Assembly (NCBI RefSeq): GCF_017565645.3
Contig: NZ_CP086136.1
Coordinates: 4,943,501-5,007,500, forward strand
From: Bradyrhizobium barranii subsp. barranii
GTDB lineage: Bacteria > Pseudomonadota > Alphaproteobacteria > Rhizobiales > Xanthobacteraceae
Direction of reading: 5' to 3'
Length of the DNA: 64,000 nt
Part shown: positions 43,206 to 51,536 of the stretch, one piece after another
Layout of the letters: each line of letters begins with the position of its first letter
How positions within the stretch are numbered: position 1 is the stretch's first letter
Notes under the pieces: generated by a model
The model's database searches: none
The model's input: the letters and a program-made list of their open reading frames with translations, nothing else
What the model was told of the DNA's origin: nothing
Program-made: the position numbers and the translations under genes

Positions 43206-43910
43206 TTGCTGGACGGACTCTACAAGGTTGAATACGGCGTCAACGATGCGTTCGGCCGCAGCATCATGTGCCTGCATGACGGTAAGATGCTGGGCGGCAA
43301 TTCGGCCTTCGCGCACCTTGGAACCTATGTCGAGCGCGACGGCGAGATCGTCGCCGAGGTGATCACCGAACGGCACAACGAGGATCCCAATCACAAGCCG
43401 CTGATGGGAGCCGATATCGCCTCGATCGGTGCGCGCGGGCGGCTGCACGGTAACCAGATCCGTCTCGAGGGTGGCGCGGACACCATGCCGGGCGCCAAAT
43501 TCTGGGCCAATCTCACGCGGCTCGACGACGAGGGGTTGCCTCCGAGTGGTGCGGTCGGTCCGGGCGGCATCGCCAACGGACTCTATGGGATGAGCCTGCG
43601 CGCGCTTGACGGTGTCGATGCCGGATTATCGGGCGTGATGCTCCTGATCGACGGCCGCATCCTCGGTGGCGATGCGTTCTTCTACTATCTCGGCTCCTAT
43701 TCCTCGGCGGACGGCCGCTGGAAGGGCGAGATGCTGAACCAGGAGCACACGCCGGCGAAGGGCGAAAACCCCGTGTTTGGCGGCTATGAGGTCGGGATCG
43801 GCTTCTCCGGGACCTGCACGGCGGAGAGCGGCGAGATCGAAGGCATCGCGCTCGCCGGCAAGCGCAGCCTGCGCCTTGCAGCTTCGCTCAAGCTGATGCG
43901 GCGGGCCTAG
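43206..43910 (+). CDS. GrlR-like protein with two tandem domains (second copy)
   Basis: A TTG start at 43206 gives 234 residues, closely matching the protein at 36006 over its whole length: LDGLYKVEYGVNDAFGRSIMC, GKMLGGNSAFAHLGTY, NGLYGMSLRALDGVDAGLSGVML, GRILGGDAFFYYLGSY, GRWKGEMLNQEHTPAKGENPVFGGYEVGIGFSGT, ALAGKRSLRLAASLKLMRRA. The two halves are homologous to each other. It follows the autotransporter by 164 bases on the same strand. Its TAG stop is part of the CTAG that flanks the IS1380-type insertion, so the element landed exactly at the gene's end without breaking it. Confidence 0.77.
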   Translation: MLDGLYKVEYGVNDAFGRSIMCLHDGKMLGGNSAFAHLGTYVERDGEIVAEVITERHNEDPNHKPLMGADIASIGARGRLHGNQIRLEGGADTMPGAKFWANLTRLDDEGLPPSGAVGPGGIANGLYGMSLRALDGVDAGLSGVMLLIDGRILGGDAFFYYLGSYSSADGRWKGEMLNQEHTPAKGENPVFGGYEVGIGFSGTCTAESGEIEGIALAGKRSLRLAASLKLMRRA

Positions 43911-45876
43911 CCCGTCTTATTCGCGAGAGGGCGCCTGAGAGGCTGGCGAGCGTGGTGTAAAGCGCTGATGCGGCGTAGGATTCGGTTGCGAAGCCACCCC
44001 ATCACCTTCAACCGCGAACGCCACGCCCGCCATGACCGATGATACGATTTCAGACCACTATCGAGAAGCAAGAATTCAACACAAATAAAACCTCTGCCTC
44101 GCGCTCGATCTCTTCATGCTTGATAGTCTCGTTTCGGAGGCTGATCACCTACCGCGTCTAATAGGCCGCTCGCGCCGGTTTCTTTGGACGCGGCACGACC
44201 GCGACTCCACGTTTCGGCACAGAAATGATCGGGAGTCACTCAATCTTTCTTCAACTTAACCCGTCTTATTCGTAAGAGTGCGCCTGAGGGGTAAAGCGCT
44301 GATGCGGCGTAGGATTCGGTTGCGAAGCCAACCCCATCACCTCCAACCGCGAACGCCACGCCCGCCATGACCGACGATACGATTCCGCCCTTCTCGTTTC
44401 CAGCCGTTCACGCCAAGAAAGTCACAGCTGCCTTCGATGGTGGGCGCCTAACCTCGAACGGGGGCGTGATGCTTCTGGCGATGGCCGAGCGGCGTCTCGG
44501 TTTGGCCAACAATCTGGCCCGGGTGTTCCCGGATCGGCGCGATCCGACGCGGGTCGTGCACAGCCTGGTCGATATGTTCCGCGCTCGCATGTTCGCGATC
44601 TGCTGCGGCTACGAGGACGCCGACGACCTCGATCATCTGAGGTCCGATCCGGCATTCAAACTGGCCTGCGGTCGCCTACCGGACACGGGCCGGGATTTGT
44701 GTTCCCAGCCGACGCTGTCGCGGCTGGAGAATGCTCCGCGCCTGCGCGACGTGATCCGGCTGACCTACACTTTGGTCGACGCATGGATGGATAGCTACCC
44801 GCGCGAGCCGGCATCCGTCACGCTCGACATCGATGATACCTGCGACGTCGTCCACGGCCATCAGCAGCTCTCGCTGTTCAACGCTCATTATGACGAACGC
44901 TGCTTCCTGCCGATCCACGTCTACGACACGGAGAAGAGCCGGCCCGTGGCCGTCGTGCTGCGGCCCGGCAAGACGCCGGGCGGCGTCGAGGTGCGTGCCC
45001 ATCTGCGCCGCCTGGTACGGCATATCCGGACGCGATGGCACAACACGCAAATTACGTTCCGTGGCGACGGGCACTATGCCCGGCCGGAGGCAATGGCGTG
45101 GTGCGAGACCAACGGCATCGACTACATCTTCGGTCTGTCCGGCACCAAGCCTCTCGCCAGAAAAGTCGACGAGGTCGCCGACGACATCCGCACGCGACGC
45201 GCCATCGAGAACCTGCCGGTTCTGCGTGGCTATACCGAGACGCGCCACAAGGCAAAGTCCTGGGATCGCGAACGGCGCACTGTCGCCCGTATTGAGGCGA
45301 CGATGCTCGGCCTCGACATCCGCTTCGTCGTCACCAGCCTCGATGTCGGCTCGGCCGAGTGGATCTACGACAGCCTGTATTGCGCGCGCGGCCAAGCCGA
45401 GAATCTGATCAAGCTGCATAAGACGCAGCTCGCCTCCGATCGCACCAGCTGCCGTTCGGCGCTCGCCAACCAGGTCCGTCTCGTGCTCCATACGGCCGCT
45501 TATTGGCTGATGCTGACCGTGCGCGACGCCATTCCCAAAGCCCGGGAATTGGCCGCTGCCGAGTTCGCGACGCTGCGTCTTCGGCTCTTGAAAATCGCCG
45601 CCCGTGTCGTCGAGACCACGAGCCGCATTCGCCTTGCGTTTGCCGCGGCATGTCCCGAAGCCGACCTGATCTGCGGCTTGCCCGGCGCGCTGCTGCCGCT
45701 CGGTCCTTGACCGGCGGGGCGTCCGCCCCCGTTCGCCCAACCCATCCCTCAAGCGCGTTGCAAAGTACCGGTCGTCAGGCGGCGAAAAGCCGAAGGCAAT
45801 CCTGTGCGCCTCGTCAGACAAGATGTGCGGCCGCATCAATCGGGCCCAAAAGCCGCACTCTCACGAATAGGACGGG
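43911..45876 (+). mobile_element. IS1380-family insertion with duplicated left end, flanked by CTAG
   Basis: An intact element spans 44260-45876: left inverted repeat CCCGTCTTATTCGTAAGAGTG at 44260 and its near-complement ending GAATAGGACGGG at 45876. A second, diverged left end starts at 43911 (CCCGTCTTATTCGCGAGAGG), keeps the leader and the first codons of the transposase (ATG at 44032), then degenerates. About 200 unrelated bases precede the inner left end. CTAG stands directly before 43911 and directly after 45876. It does not stand before the inner left end (TTAA there). The target duplication therefore brackets the whole 1966-base unit. Confidence 0.85.
44367..45710 (+). CDS. IS1380-family transposase
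   Basis: The 447-residue protein begins MTDDTIPPFSFPAVHAKKVTAAFDGGRLTSNGGVMLL, the standard IS1380 N-terminus. DDE catalytic residues are expected in VTLDIDDTCDVVHGHQQLSLFNAHY (first Asp) and TFRGDGHYARPEAMAWCETNGIDYIFGLSG (second). The glutamate should fall in the C-terminal RGQAENLIKLHKTQLASDRTSC. The frame is complete, so the element may be active. Its first codons are repeated, diverged, in the outer left-end remnant 335 bases upstream. Confidence 0.93.
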   Translation: MTDDTIPPFSFPAVHAKKVTAAFDGGRLTSNGGVMLLAMAERRLGLANNLARVFPDRRDPTRVVHSLVDMFRARMFAICCGYEDADDLDHLRSDPAFKLACGRLPDTGRDLCSQPTLSRLENAPRLRDVIRLTYTLVDAWMDSYPREPASVTLDIDDTCDVVHGHQQLSLFNAHYDERCFLPIHVYDTEKSRPVAVVLRPGKTPGGVEVRAHLRRLVRHIRTRWHNTQITFRGDGHYARPEAMAWCETNGIDYIFGLSGTKPLARKVDEVADDIRTRRAIENLPVLRGYTETRHKAKSWDRERRTVARIEATMLGLDIRFVVTSLDVGSAEWIYDSLYCARGQAENLIKLHKTQLASDRTSCRSALANQVRLVLHTAAYWLMLTVRDAIPKARELAAAEFATLRLRLLKIAARVVETTSRIRLAFAAACPEADLICGLPGALLPLGP

Positions 45877-46823
45877 CTAGGACGTGCACTCATAGTAGCC
45901 GCGCCGGCTTGCGCCAAAAGTGACATCGAAGTGGTCTGGACGGATGTCGTCCTTGGGCCAGGCGGGAAGGCAGTTCTTCTACCACTCCCGCTTCACTTCA
46001 TCGCAACATCGCGGTCGATGTCTTGCAGGTGCACGAAAGTTGCCCAGGCTTTTCGATATTCGCTGTCTGTGGGATCGATCCCAAGCATGGCGCGACACGC
46101 CTCTTTGATTTCTTCCGACAAGGGACGCATTGCGACGTTTCCGGACAACTTGGCTTGGTTCCAGCGTTCCTCGACGCCGTTCGCCAAGGCGAGTGCTTCG
46201 GAGGGGCTCCGTTTCCGGGTTGACCTCGCCAAAGGGTGATCCGGAGGGAATTTGGGCCATGCGACGGGAGGCTGATCGGCTCGCCACTCACTCTCCTTGC
46301 CGGTCCCACGCTCTCCCGGCAAGTTTGCCTGGGCTCCATTGGCCGATTGAGGCGGGACAGTCCGTGCGCCCAGCTCGCGGAGCTGCTGCTCCATGGTCCC
46401 GCCGGACGCCGTTGCGCCTGCCGCAGGTGCACGCGTCGTCAGACCTGACACAGTTGAGGTGCCGGCCTGCGGAGCAACCTTCTGAACGGTTTGCGCAACG
46501 GACAGCATGCCAGGCGAAAGAGCAGGCTTCTGCTGCGCGACCTTGTCATTTTCAGTGGGGCAAGGCCGAAATCCCGAGCGCAGCTGCGTGATCCGGCCGT
46601 CGTCGTCGATGCGGGCAAAGTCAACGGCCACAGTGTAGACGAAAGCGGCATCGATGGATTGGCCGGATTTGTCTCTTGCGTTGACGGCGCCGCAGACATA
46701 TCGCGCCGCGTCGGCCTCGACTGAACGCAATGCGCTGAATTTGGCCGAGTCCGGATCGATCAGCACGTGCCGAACTGCTGCGCGAGCTTTCATGTGCTCG
46801 TTAGAGAAGATGCTGAGCACGAC

Positions 46824-48222
46824 GAGCTATGGCTGATTTTGGGTGACGCGGCCTGATCAGGCGGCGTGGCTTTCAGTGTTCGGAATGACTTCGATTCCGT
46901 CGATGAACTTTACACCGGCGATGACTTTCGGCAACTGGTTCGTGCTCTTCAATCGCCGCCAGGTCTTCGATGCGGCGTCGATGAGCTTGAACACCATCAG
47001 CTTCGCAGTTTGTTGCGACAGCGATCCCTTGGTCCGCACCGTTCGGTGGCGCACCGTGGCGAAGACGCTCTCGATCGGGTTCGAGCTGCGTAGGTGGATC
47101 CAGTGCTCAGCAGGGAAGTCGAAGAAGGCGAGCAGCGCATGGCGATCCTTGATCAGGCACTCCACCGCACGTCCGTATTTGACGTGGTATTTCTCGACGA
47201 AGACGTCGATCGCGGTTTCAGCTTCGGCCCGGTGTGGGGCCAGATAGATGTTCCGCAGGTCGTTCTTCATGGGGCCCTGCACGGATTTGGCGACCTTGTC
47301 GAGTACGTTGCTCACTTTATGGCACCAGCATCGTTGGTGCCGCGTGCCGGGAAAGGCCTCGTCCAGTGCCTTCCAGAAGCCGAGGGCGCCGTCGCCGATG
47401 GCGAGTTGCGGGGCAATCCGTAACCCGCGTTGCCGCAGGTCGATCAGGAGTTCGCGCCAGCTCTGCGCGCTCTCGCGCACGCCGACCTGGAAGCCGATCA
47501 GCTCCTTCTTGCCTTCCGGCGTGGTGCCAATCAGCACCAGCATGCATTCGCTGTGATCTTCCATGCGGGCCTGCAGGTACACGCCATCGGCCCAGATGTA
47601 GACATAGCGACGCGCCGACAGATCGCGTCTCTGCCAGCGTTCGTACTCGACCTGCCAATCGGCCTTCAGGCCGGCGATCACCGAAGGCGACAGGTTCGGC
47701 GCATCCTTGCCGAGCAGCGCCGAGAGCGCCTCCTGGAAGTCGCCGGTCGAGATGCCGCGCAAATAGAGGACCGGGATCAAGGCATCCAGGCTCTTCGTCC
47801 GCCGCGCCCATAGCGGCAGGATTGCCGAACTGAAGCGGAGGCGGTCGCCTGGCCCGCTCGCTCCGCGGTCGCGGACCTTGGGACGAGCGACCTCCACCGG
47901 ACCGATGCCGGTCGCAATCTCGCGCACCGGACCGTGCCCATGTCGGACCAGGCGCGCTCGACCGTCGGGCAGCGTCAGATTGGCCGTGCTGGCCAGAAAC
48001 GCGCCAACCTCGATCTCGATCGCCCTGGCAAGCAGGTCCCGCGCGCCGGCACGAACGATATCGGTCAGTGGATCATCAACCGCGGACGGCTGACGGAAAG
48101 CAAGAACATTGGTAGTCTCGGTCATGGCGTATCGCTCTCCTCGAGAGGTTCTGGCAGGCTCGTCACCCGCCTCGATACGCCGCCTTCCTCACACCGTCAT
48201 CACCCAGATTCCGCCATAGCTC
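46824..48222 (-). mobile_element. IS256-family insertion sequence, complete
   Basis: The element is 1399 bases. The left tip GAGCTATGGCTGATTTTGGG at 46824 is matched by the inverted tip CCCAGATTCCGCCATAGCTC ending at 48222, with three mismatches. The 10-base direct repeat TGAGCACGAC stands at 46814-46823 and 48223-48232. It interrupts an older gene on the same strand. Confidence 0.93.
46857..48125 (-). CDS. IS256-family (mutator-type) transposase
   Basis: The 422-residue product shows the mutator-type core: LFLRGISTGDFQEALSALLGKD-like (YLRGISTGDFQEAL), VYIWADGVYLQARMEDHSECMLVLIGTTPEGKKELIGFQVG with the first catalytic Asp, then IGDGALGFWKALDEAFPGTRHQRCWCHKVSNVLDKV with the second, and HLRSSNPIESVFATVRHRTVRTKG with the Glu. 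The frame is intact. It fills nearly the whole insertion sequence. Confidence 0.94.
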   Translation of the reverse strand: MTETTNVLAFRQPSAVDDPLTDIVRAGARDLLARAIEIEVGAFLASTANLTLPDGRARLVRHGHGPVREIATGIGPVEVARPKVRDRGASGPGDRLRFSSAILPLWARRTKSLDALIPVLYLRGISTGDFQEALSALLGKDAPNLSPSVIAGLKADWQVEYERWQRRDLSARRYVYIWADGVYLQARMEDHSECMLVLIGTTPEGKKELIGFQVGVRESAQSWRELLIDLRQRGLRIAPQLAIGDGALGFWKALDEAFPGTRHQRCWCHKVSNVLDKVAKSVQGPMKNDLRNIYLAPHRAEAETAIDVFVEKYHVKYGRAVECLIKDRHALLAFFDFPAEHWIHLRSSNPIESVFATVRHRTVRTKGSLSQQTAKLMVFKLIDAASKTWRRLKSTNQLPKVIAGVKFIDGIEVIPNTESHAA

Positions 48223-48532
48223 TGAGCACGACATCCGGATTGAACATGTCGGGCTGGTAGTACCACTTGTACTCCACAGCAAGGAATGCTGCGCCAAAGG
48301 CCGTCGCGATCAGAAAAGCAGATGCATTCATGGATTTGGTCGGGTAATGGAACCCGGTATGGTTGTTGTTATCTTCTTGAACTATTTACGATAGAATCTA
48401 CTAACAATCCGTAAATTGGTTGCTCCCGCGATTTTCAACAACCGGTGGAAGAGCCACAGCTGGTTTTGCTCAAGGGGGCAGTTGCCGGTGCGGGAAACAC
48501 ACTGAGCAAAGTCAACCAAGGGGGCACAGGCT

Positions 48533-48564
48533 GACGCCTGACGGGTGGCAGCGGCAGGTCCGCT
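48533..48564. repeat. 32-base interspersed repeat, copy 1
   Basis: GACGCCTGACGGGTGGCAGC continues GGCAGGTCCGCT and is followed by a looser GGGCCATAACCGGACATCA. The same block recurs at 52584-52615 with three mismatches. The rest of the 48332-48606 gap shows no gene. Confidence 0.6.
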
Positions 48565-48606
48565 GTGGGCCATAACCGGACATCAACCAGCGAAGGACCG
48601 TGGGTC

Positions 48607-49566
48607 TCACAGCACTGGCGTACACTGCATGTCTGCTCCGACGATGAGCGGCCCGTTGTAGGCAGTTCGCAAATCAGCGATGGCCGCATCGAGTTCAAAC
48701 AGACCGAAATGACTGACGAGGAGCTGCTTGACCGCAGCCTCTTGGGCAACGCGTCCGACGACTGCCGGTGTTGCGTGCAAGGGAACATTCGCACCGGGCG
48801 CGATTGCAAGATGCATGATCAGGAGGTTCGCGCCCTTTGCGAATTCGACGAAGCCTGGATCGGTGCCGTTTTGGTCGGAGCTAAACACGATCGACACATT
48901 TCCGGTCTGCACGCGGTAGGCCAAGGTTGGCATATTTCCATGCGGGATTTTCCGTGACGTGACTGTCGTTCCCTCGCGCTGCAAAACCACGGATGGATCG
49001 CTTTTGACAGCGTCAATCACTCCGACATCAAGTCGAACGCCACCCGCCACAACGCGCCCCATATCGGGCCGCACGCCGCTGCCCCCGTATGAGCCGCCTA
49101 ACGCCGATCCGAGCACTGGAAATGCGCCAGTCTTCTCGTCAAAAAGCCTCTTGAGGAAAATCGCAAAGTCAGGGGCCGCATCGTTGCCTGTAGGACCGAA
49201 AACCTTGAGAGGTTCCTTGCGGACCTCGTGGCTCAGCCAAAGGAACGCTGGCAAGTCGGAAACGTGATCTGGATGAAGATGGCTTATTCCGACCATCCAC
49301 AAGTCTTCGAGTTTGGCTTGCGATTCACCAAAGCGGTGTTGAGCACCACCGCCCATGTCGATGAGTATTCTTGCGCGCCCCTCGATCCAGACCAGATAAC
49401 TCGTCGATGCCCGAGTGGGATTCATTCTGGGGCCACCAGAACCGAGGATTTGCACGGCGAGCGGCGTTGTGCCGCAACTCTGTCCGAAAGCACTCAAACT
49501 GCTCAGTGACGCACAGAAAATTCCCAGCAAGAAAATAACCGGAAGCCGAACCATGAAGACACCCAT
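48607..49566 (-). CDS. exported MBL-fold metallo-hydrolase
   Basis: The ATG at 49566 gives 319 residues; ATG 49554 is the alternative. A signal peptide covers LPVIFLLGIFCASLSSLSAFG. The beta-lactamase-like metal site is GISHLHPDHVSDLPAFLW (HxHxDH), with STSYLVWIEGRARILIDMGGGAQHRFG before it. Later ligands fall in FSSDQNGTD and LLVSHFGLFELD. The family includes RNase Z-like and lactonase-like hydrolases; an exported member probably acts on a small periplasmic substrate. It is 59 bases downstream of the CadC-like regulator's stop on the same strand. Confidence 0.85.
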   Translation of the reverse strand: MGVFMVRLPVIFLLGIFCASLSSLSAFGQSCGTTPLAVQILGSGGPRMNPTRASTSYLVWIEGRARILIDMGGGAQHRFGESQAKLEDLWMVGISHLHPDHVSDLPAFLWLSHEVRKEPLKVFGPTGNDAAPDFAIFLKRLFDEKTGAFPVLGSALGGSYGGSGVRPDMGRVVAGGVRLDVGVIDAVKSDPSVVLQREGTTVTSRKIPHGNMPTLAYRVQTGNVSIVFSSDQNGTDPGFVEFAKGANLLIMHLAIAPGANVPLHATPAVVGRVAQEAAVKQLLVSHFGLFELDAAIADLRTAYNGPLIVGADMQCTPVL

Positions 49567-49625
49567 GTTGTTCAAACAGAGTCTATCAAATCGGTCTTGC
49601 AAATTTCACGACAGGGCCGAGATGG

Positions 49626-51299
49626 TCATTCGGGCAGCCCTGCTTGCCGCAATCCTTCCTCATATCGCGCGACGTCCTCAGCACGTCGATAAGGGCCAAG
49701 CACATCTTTGAGATTGGAAAGGCGCAGCGTGGGGCTGAGTTCTCGCAGCCGAGCCACGGCCTTGTGTGCTTGCTCCGGCCGACCGGCCATTGCGTTGCTT
49801 GCGGCGGTGATACGTAATCCAGGTCGATAGTCCGGACTGCACTGCAATGCCATTGCCGCCCATGATGCCGCTTCGTAGCGGTCCAAAAAGAAATGTGCAT
49901 ACGCGGTCCCGGCTCGCATGCCCATCAGCCACGGATCAAGTGGGCTCAGGCGAATGGCTCGTGCGAAGCGCTCGATCGCCGATTCCGGCTCGCCGAGCCA
50001 GAGTTTTACCCAGCCGCCGAAATTCCATGCCTCAGCCAAATTGGAATTAAGCGCGATCGCGCGATCAACTAAGCCGGCACCTACCCCGAGATCCCCAACA
50101 ACAAACGCTAACGCATTCCCGCCAGCGGAGAGCGCGTTCGCGTCATCCTTGCCCAACTCAACTGCCCGTTGGGTGAGCTTCTTCACTTCGGCAATCGCGT
50201 TCGCCGTGTCCGGAATCCAGCCATTGATCCTGGCAATGAGGTAGCAAAAGGCTGCGCGACCGTAGGCGGTGGCAAATTCCGGGTCGAGCTCTATCGCGCG
50301 GTTGAACAGACGCAATGCCTCGTCGTTCGCTTGCCGGTTACCAAACTGATGAAGCCGGGCCAGACCGCGCAAATAGTGGGCATAGGCGTCGAGACTAGCG
50401 GTCGGCTTGCGTTTGGCGCGCTCGATCTCAGCTTTCTCCACCGCAGGCGCGATCGCCCCGACAACGCTTTCAGTCACCTGGTCCTGCAAATCGAAGATGT
50501 CGCCGAGCTCGCCATCAAACCGATCGGCCCAAATATGTGCTCCAGTAGCGGTATCGACGAGTTGTCCCGTAATGCGCACTCGGTTTGCCGCCTTGCGAAC
50601 GCTCCCTTCCAACACGTAGCGCACCCCAAGCTCGCGCCCCACCTGCTTCACGTCGACAGCGCGCGCCTTGTAGGTGAAGCTGGAGTTTCGGGCGATGACA
50701 AATGGCGCCTTGAAACGGGACAGCGCCGTGATGATGTCCTCGGCCATTCCATCGGCAAAGTATTCCTGTTCGACATCGCCAGACATATTCTGAAACGGAA
50801 GCACCGCAATGGAAGGCCTGTCGGGCAGCGGAGGCGGACTCCCGGTCTCGGCAGCAAAAACTGGCGCAGCCTCTCGCGTTTCCGTCGGCGCATCGACCTC
50901 AAAGGCCCTGATTGGCTCCTGAATGTCCCTTACATGTTGAACGCCAAGATCCGTACCTGGGTCTGTGACCGAGGCTCGCGCGGGCAATTCTTCCTCGGTG
51001 ATCTCGCCAACAAACCGGAAGCCTCTGCGAGAAACCGTCCGGATCAGGCGTTGCTCCTTGCCGGTATCCCCGATTGCCTTGCGCACGGCATTGACGTGGC
51101 TGGTCAGCGTGGATTCGGACACGATCCGTCCTTCCCACACCGCCTTCAGAAGATCGTCCCTTGTCACGACCTGTTCCCGGTTTCGGACCAGGAAGAGCAG
51201 CAGGTCGAACACCTTCGGTCCGATGGGGATGAGCTCGGAGCCTCGCTTGAGCTCGCGCCGGTTGGCATCGAGACAATAATCTTCGAATAGAAACGACAC
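49626..51299 (-). CDS. CadC-like winged-helix regulator with FlgO/TolB-like and TPR domains
   Basis: A GTG start at 51299 follows GGAAGGA and gives 557 residues. The first 95 residues are an OmpR/CadC winged helix (SFLFEDYCLDANRRELKRGSELIPIGPKVFDLLLFLVRNREQVVTRDDLLKAVWEGRIVSESTLTSHVNAVRKAIGD). A TolB/FlgO-like domain follows (PSIAVLPFQNMSGDVEQEYFADGMAEDIITALSRF ... LEGSVRKAANRVRITGQLVDTATGAHIWADRFDGELGDIF). The C-terminal half is TPR-like (FNRAIELDPEFATAYGRAAF, AIERFARAIRLSPLDPW). No membrane helix is seen, so it is soluble. It is divergent from an AraC gene and upstream of the exported MBL hydrolase, a plausible target. Confidence 0.88.
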   Translation of the reverse strand: MSFLFEDYCLDANRRELKRGSELIPIGPKVFDLLLFLVRNREQVVTRDDLLKAVWEGRIVSESTLTSHVNAVRKAIGDTGKEQRLIRTVSRRGFRFVGEITEEELPARASVTDPGTDLGVQHVRDIQEPIRAFEVDAPTETREAAPVFAAETGSPPPLPDRPSIAVLPFQNMSGDVEQEYFADGMAEDIITALSRFKAPFVIARNSSFTYKARAVDVKQVGRELGVRYVLEGSVRKAANRVRITGQLVDTATGAHIWADRFDGELGDIFDLQDQVTESVVGAIAPAVEKAEIERAKRKPTASLDAYAHYLRGLARLHQFGNRQANDEALRLFNRAIELDPEFATAYGRAAFCYLIARINGWIPDTANAIAEVKKLTQRAVELGKDDANALSAGGNALAFVVGDLGVGAGLVDRAIALNSNLAEAWNFGGWVKLWLGEPESAIERFARAIRLSPLDPWLMGMRAGTAYAHFFLDRYEAASWAAMALQCSPDYRPGLRITAASNAMAGRPEQAHKAVARLRELSPTLRLSNLKDVLGPYRRAEDVARYEEGLRQAGLPE

Positions 51300-51536
51300 T
51301 TGTGATCCTTCCTGGACAAGAAGCCAAGGAAAACTCGATCGCAATTCAGGCCGGCTGCAAGGTCTTTTCCGTTCGAAACAGTACACATTTTCTCACCCTC
51401 CGGGAACGAGGGTTCGAGAAATGGTTGGCCCGCCTGCACTCGACGCGCACTGACGTTCGCAATCAACGCAACAAACCTGGCCGAGCCGAGGCACGGCTTA
51501 CCACCTGCATCGCCTCCCGAGTGCGAGGATACGTTC

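Larger units (their letters stand above)
45993..48331 (-). pseudogene. exported-type hypothetical gene split by an IS256-family insertion
   Basis: The 5' part runs from ATG 48331 (MNASAFLIATAFGAAFLAVEY, a membrane or signal segment, then KWYYQPDMFNPDVVL) to the insertion at 48223. The 3' part resumes at 46823 as SIFSNEHMKARAAVRHVLIDPDSAKFSALRSVEADAARYVCGAVNARDKSGQSIDAAF and ends at 45993. Joining the halves across one copy of the 10-base duplication gives 930 bases, exactly 310 codons. The DPDSAxF...YVCGxVNAxxxxG pattern is that of small secreted proteins of unknown function in proteobacteria. The C-terminal 150 residues are Pro/Gln-rich and then helical. The distal part could be expressed from an internal GTG but lacks the export segment. 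Confidence 0.88.

Noticed and set aside
44255..44264. Target duplication around the inner IS1380 left end
   Set aside because: The left flank is TTAA and the right flank CTAG. Only the outer left end has the matching CTAG.
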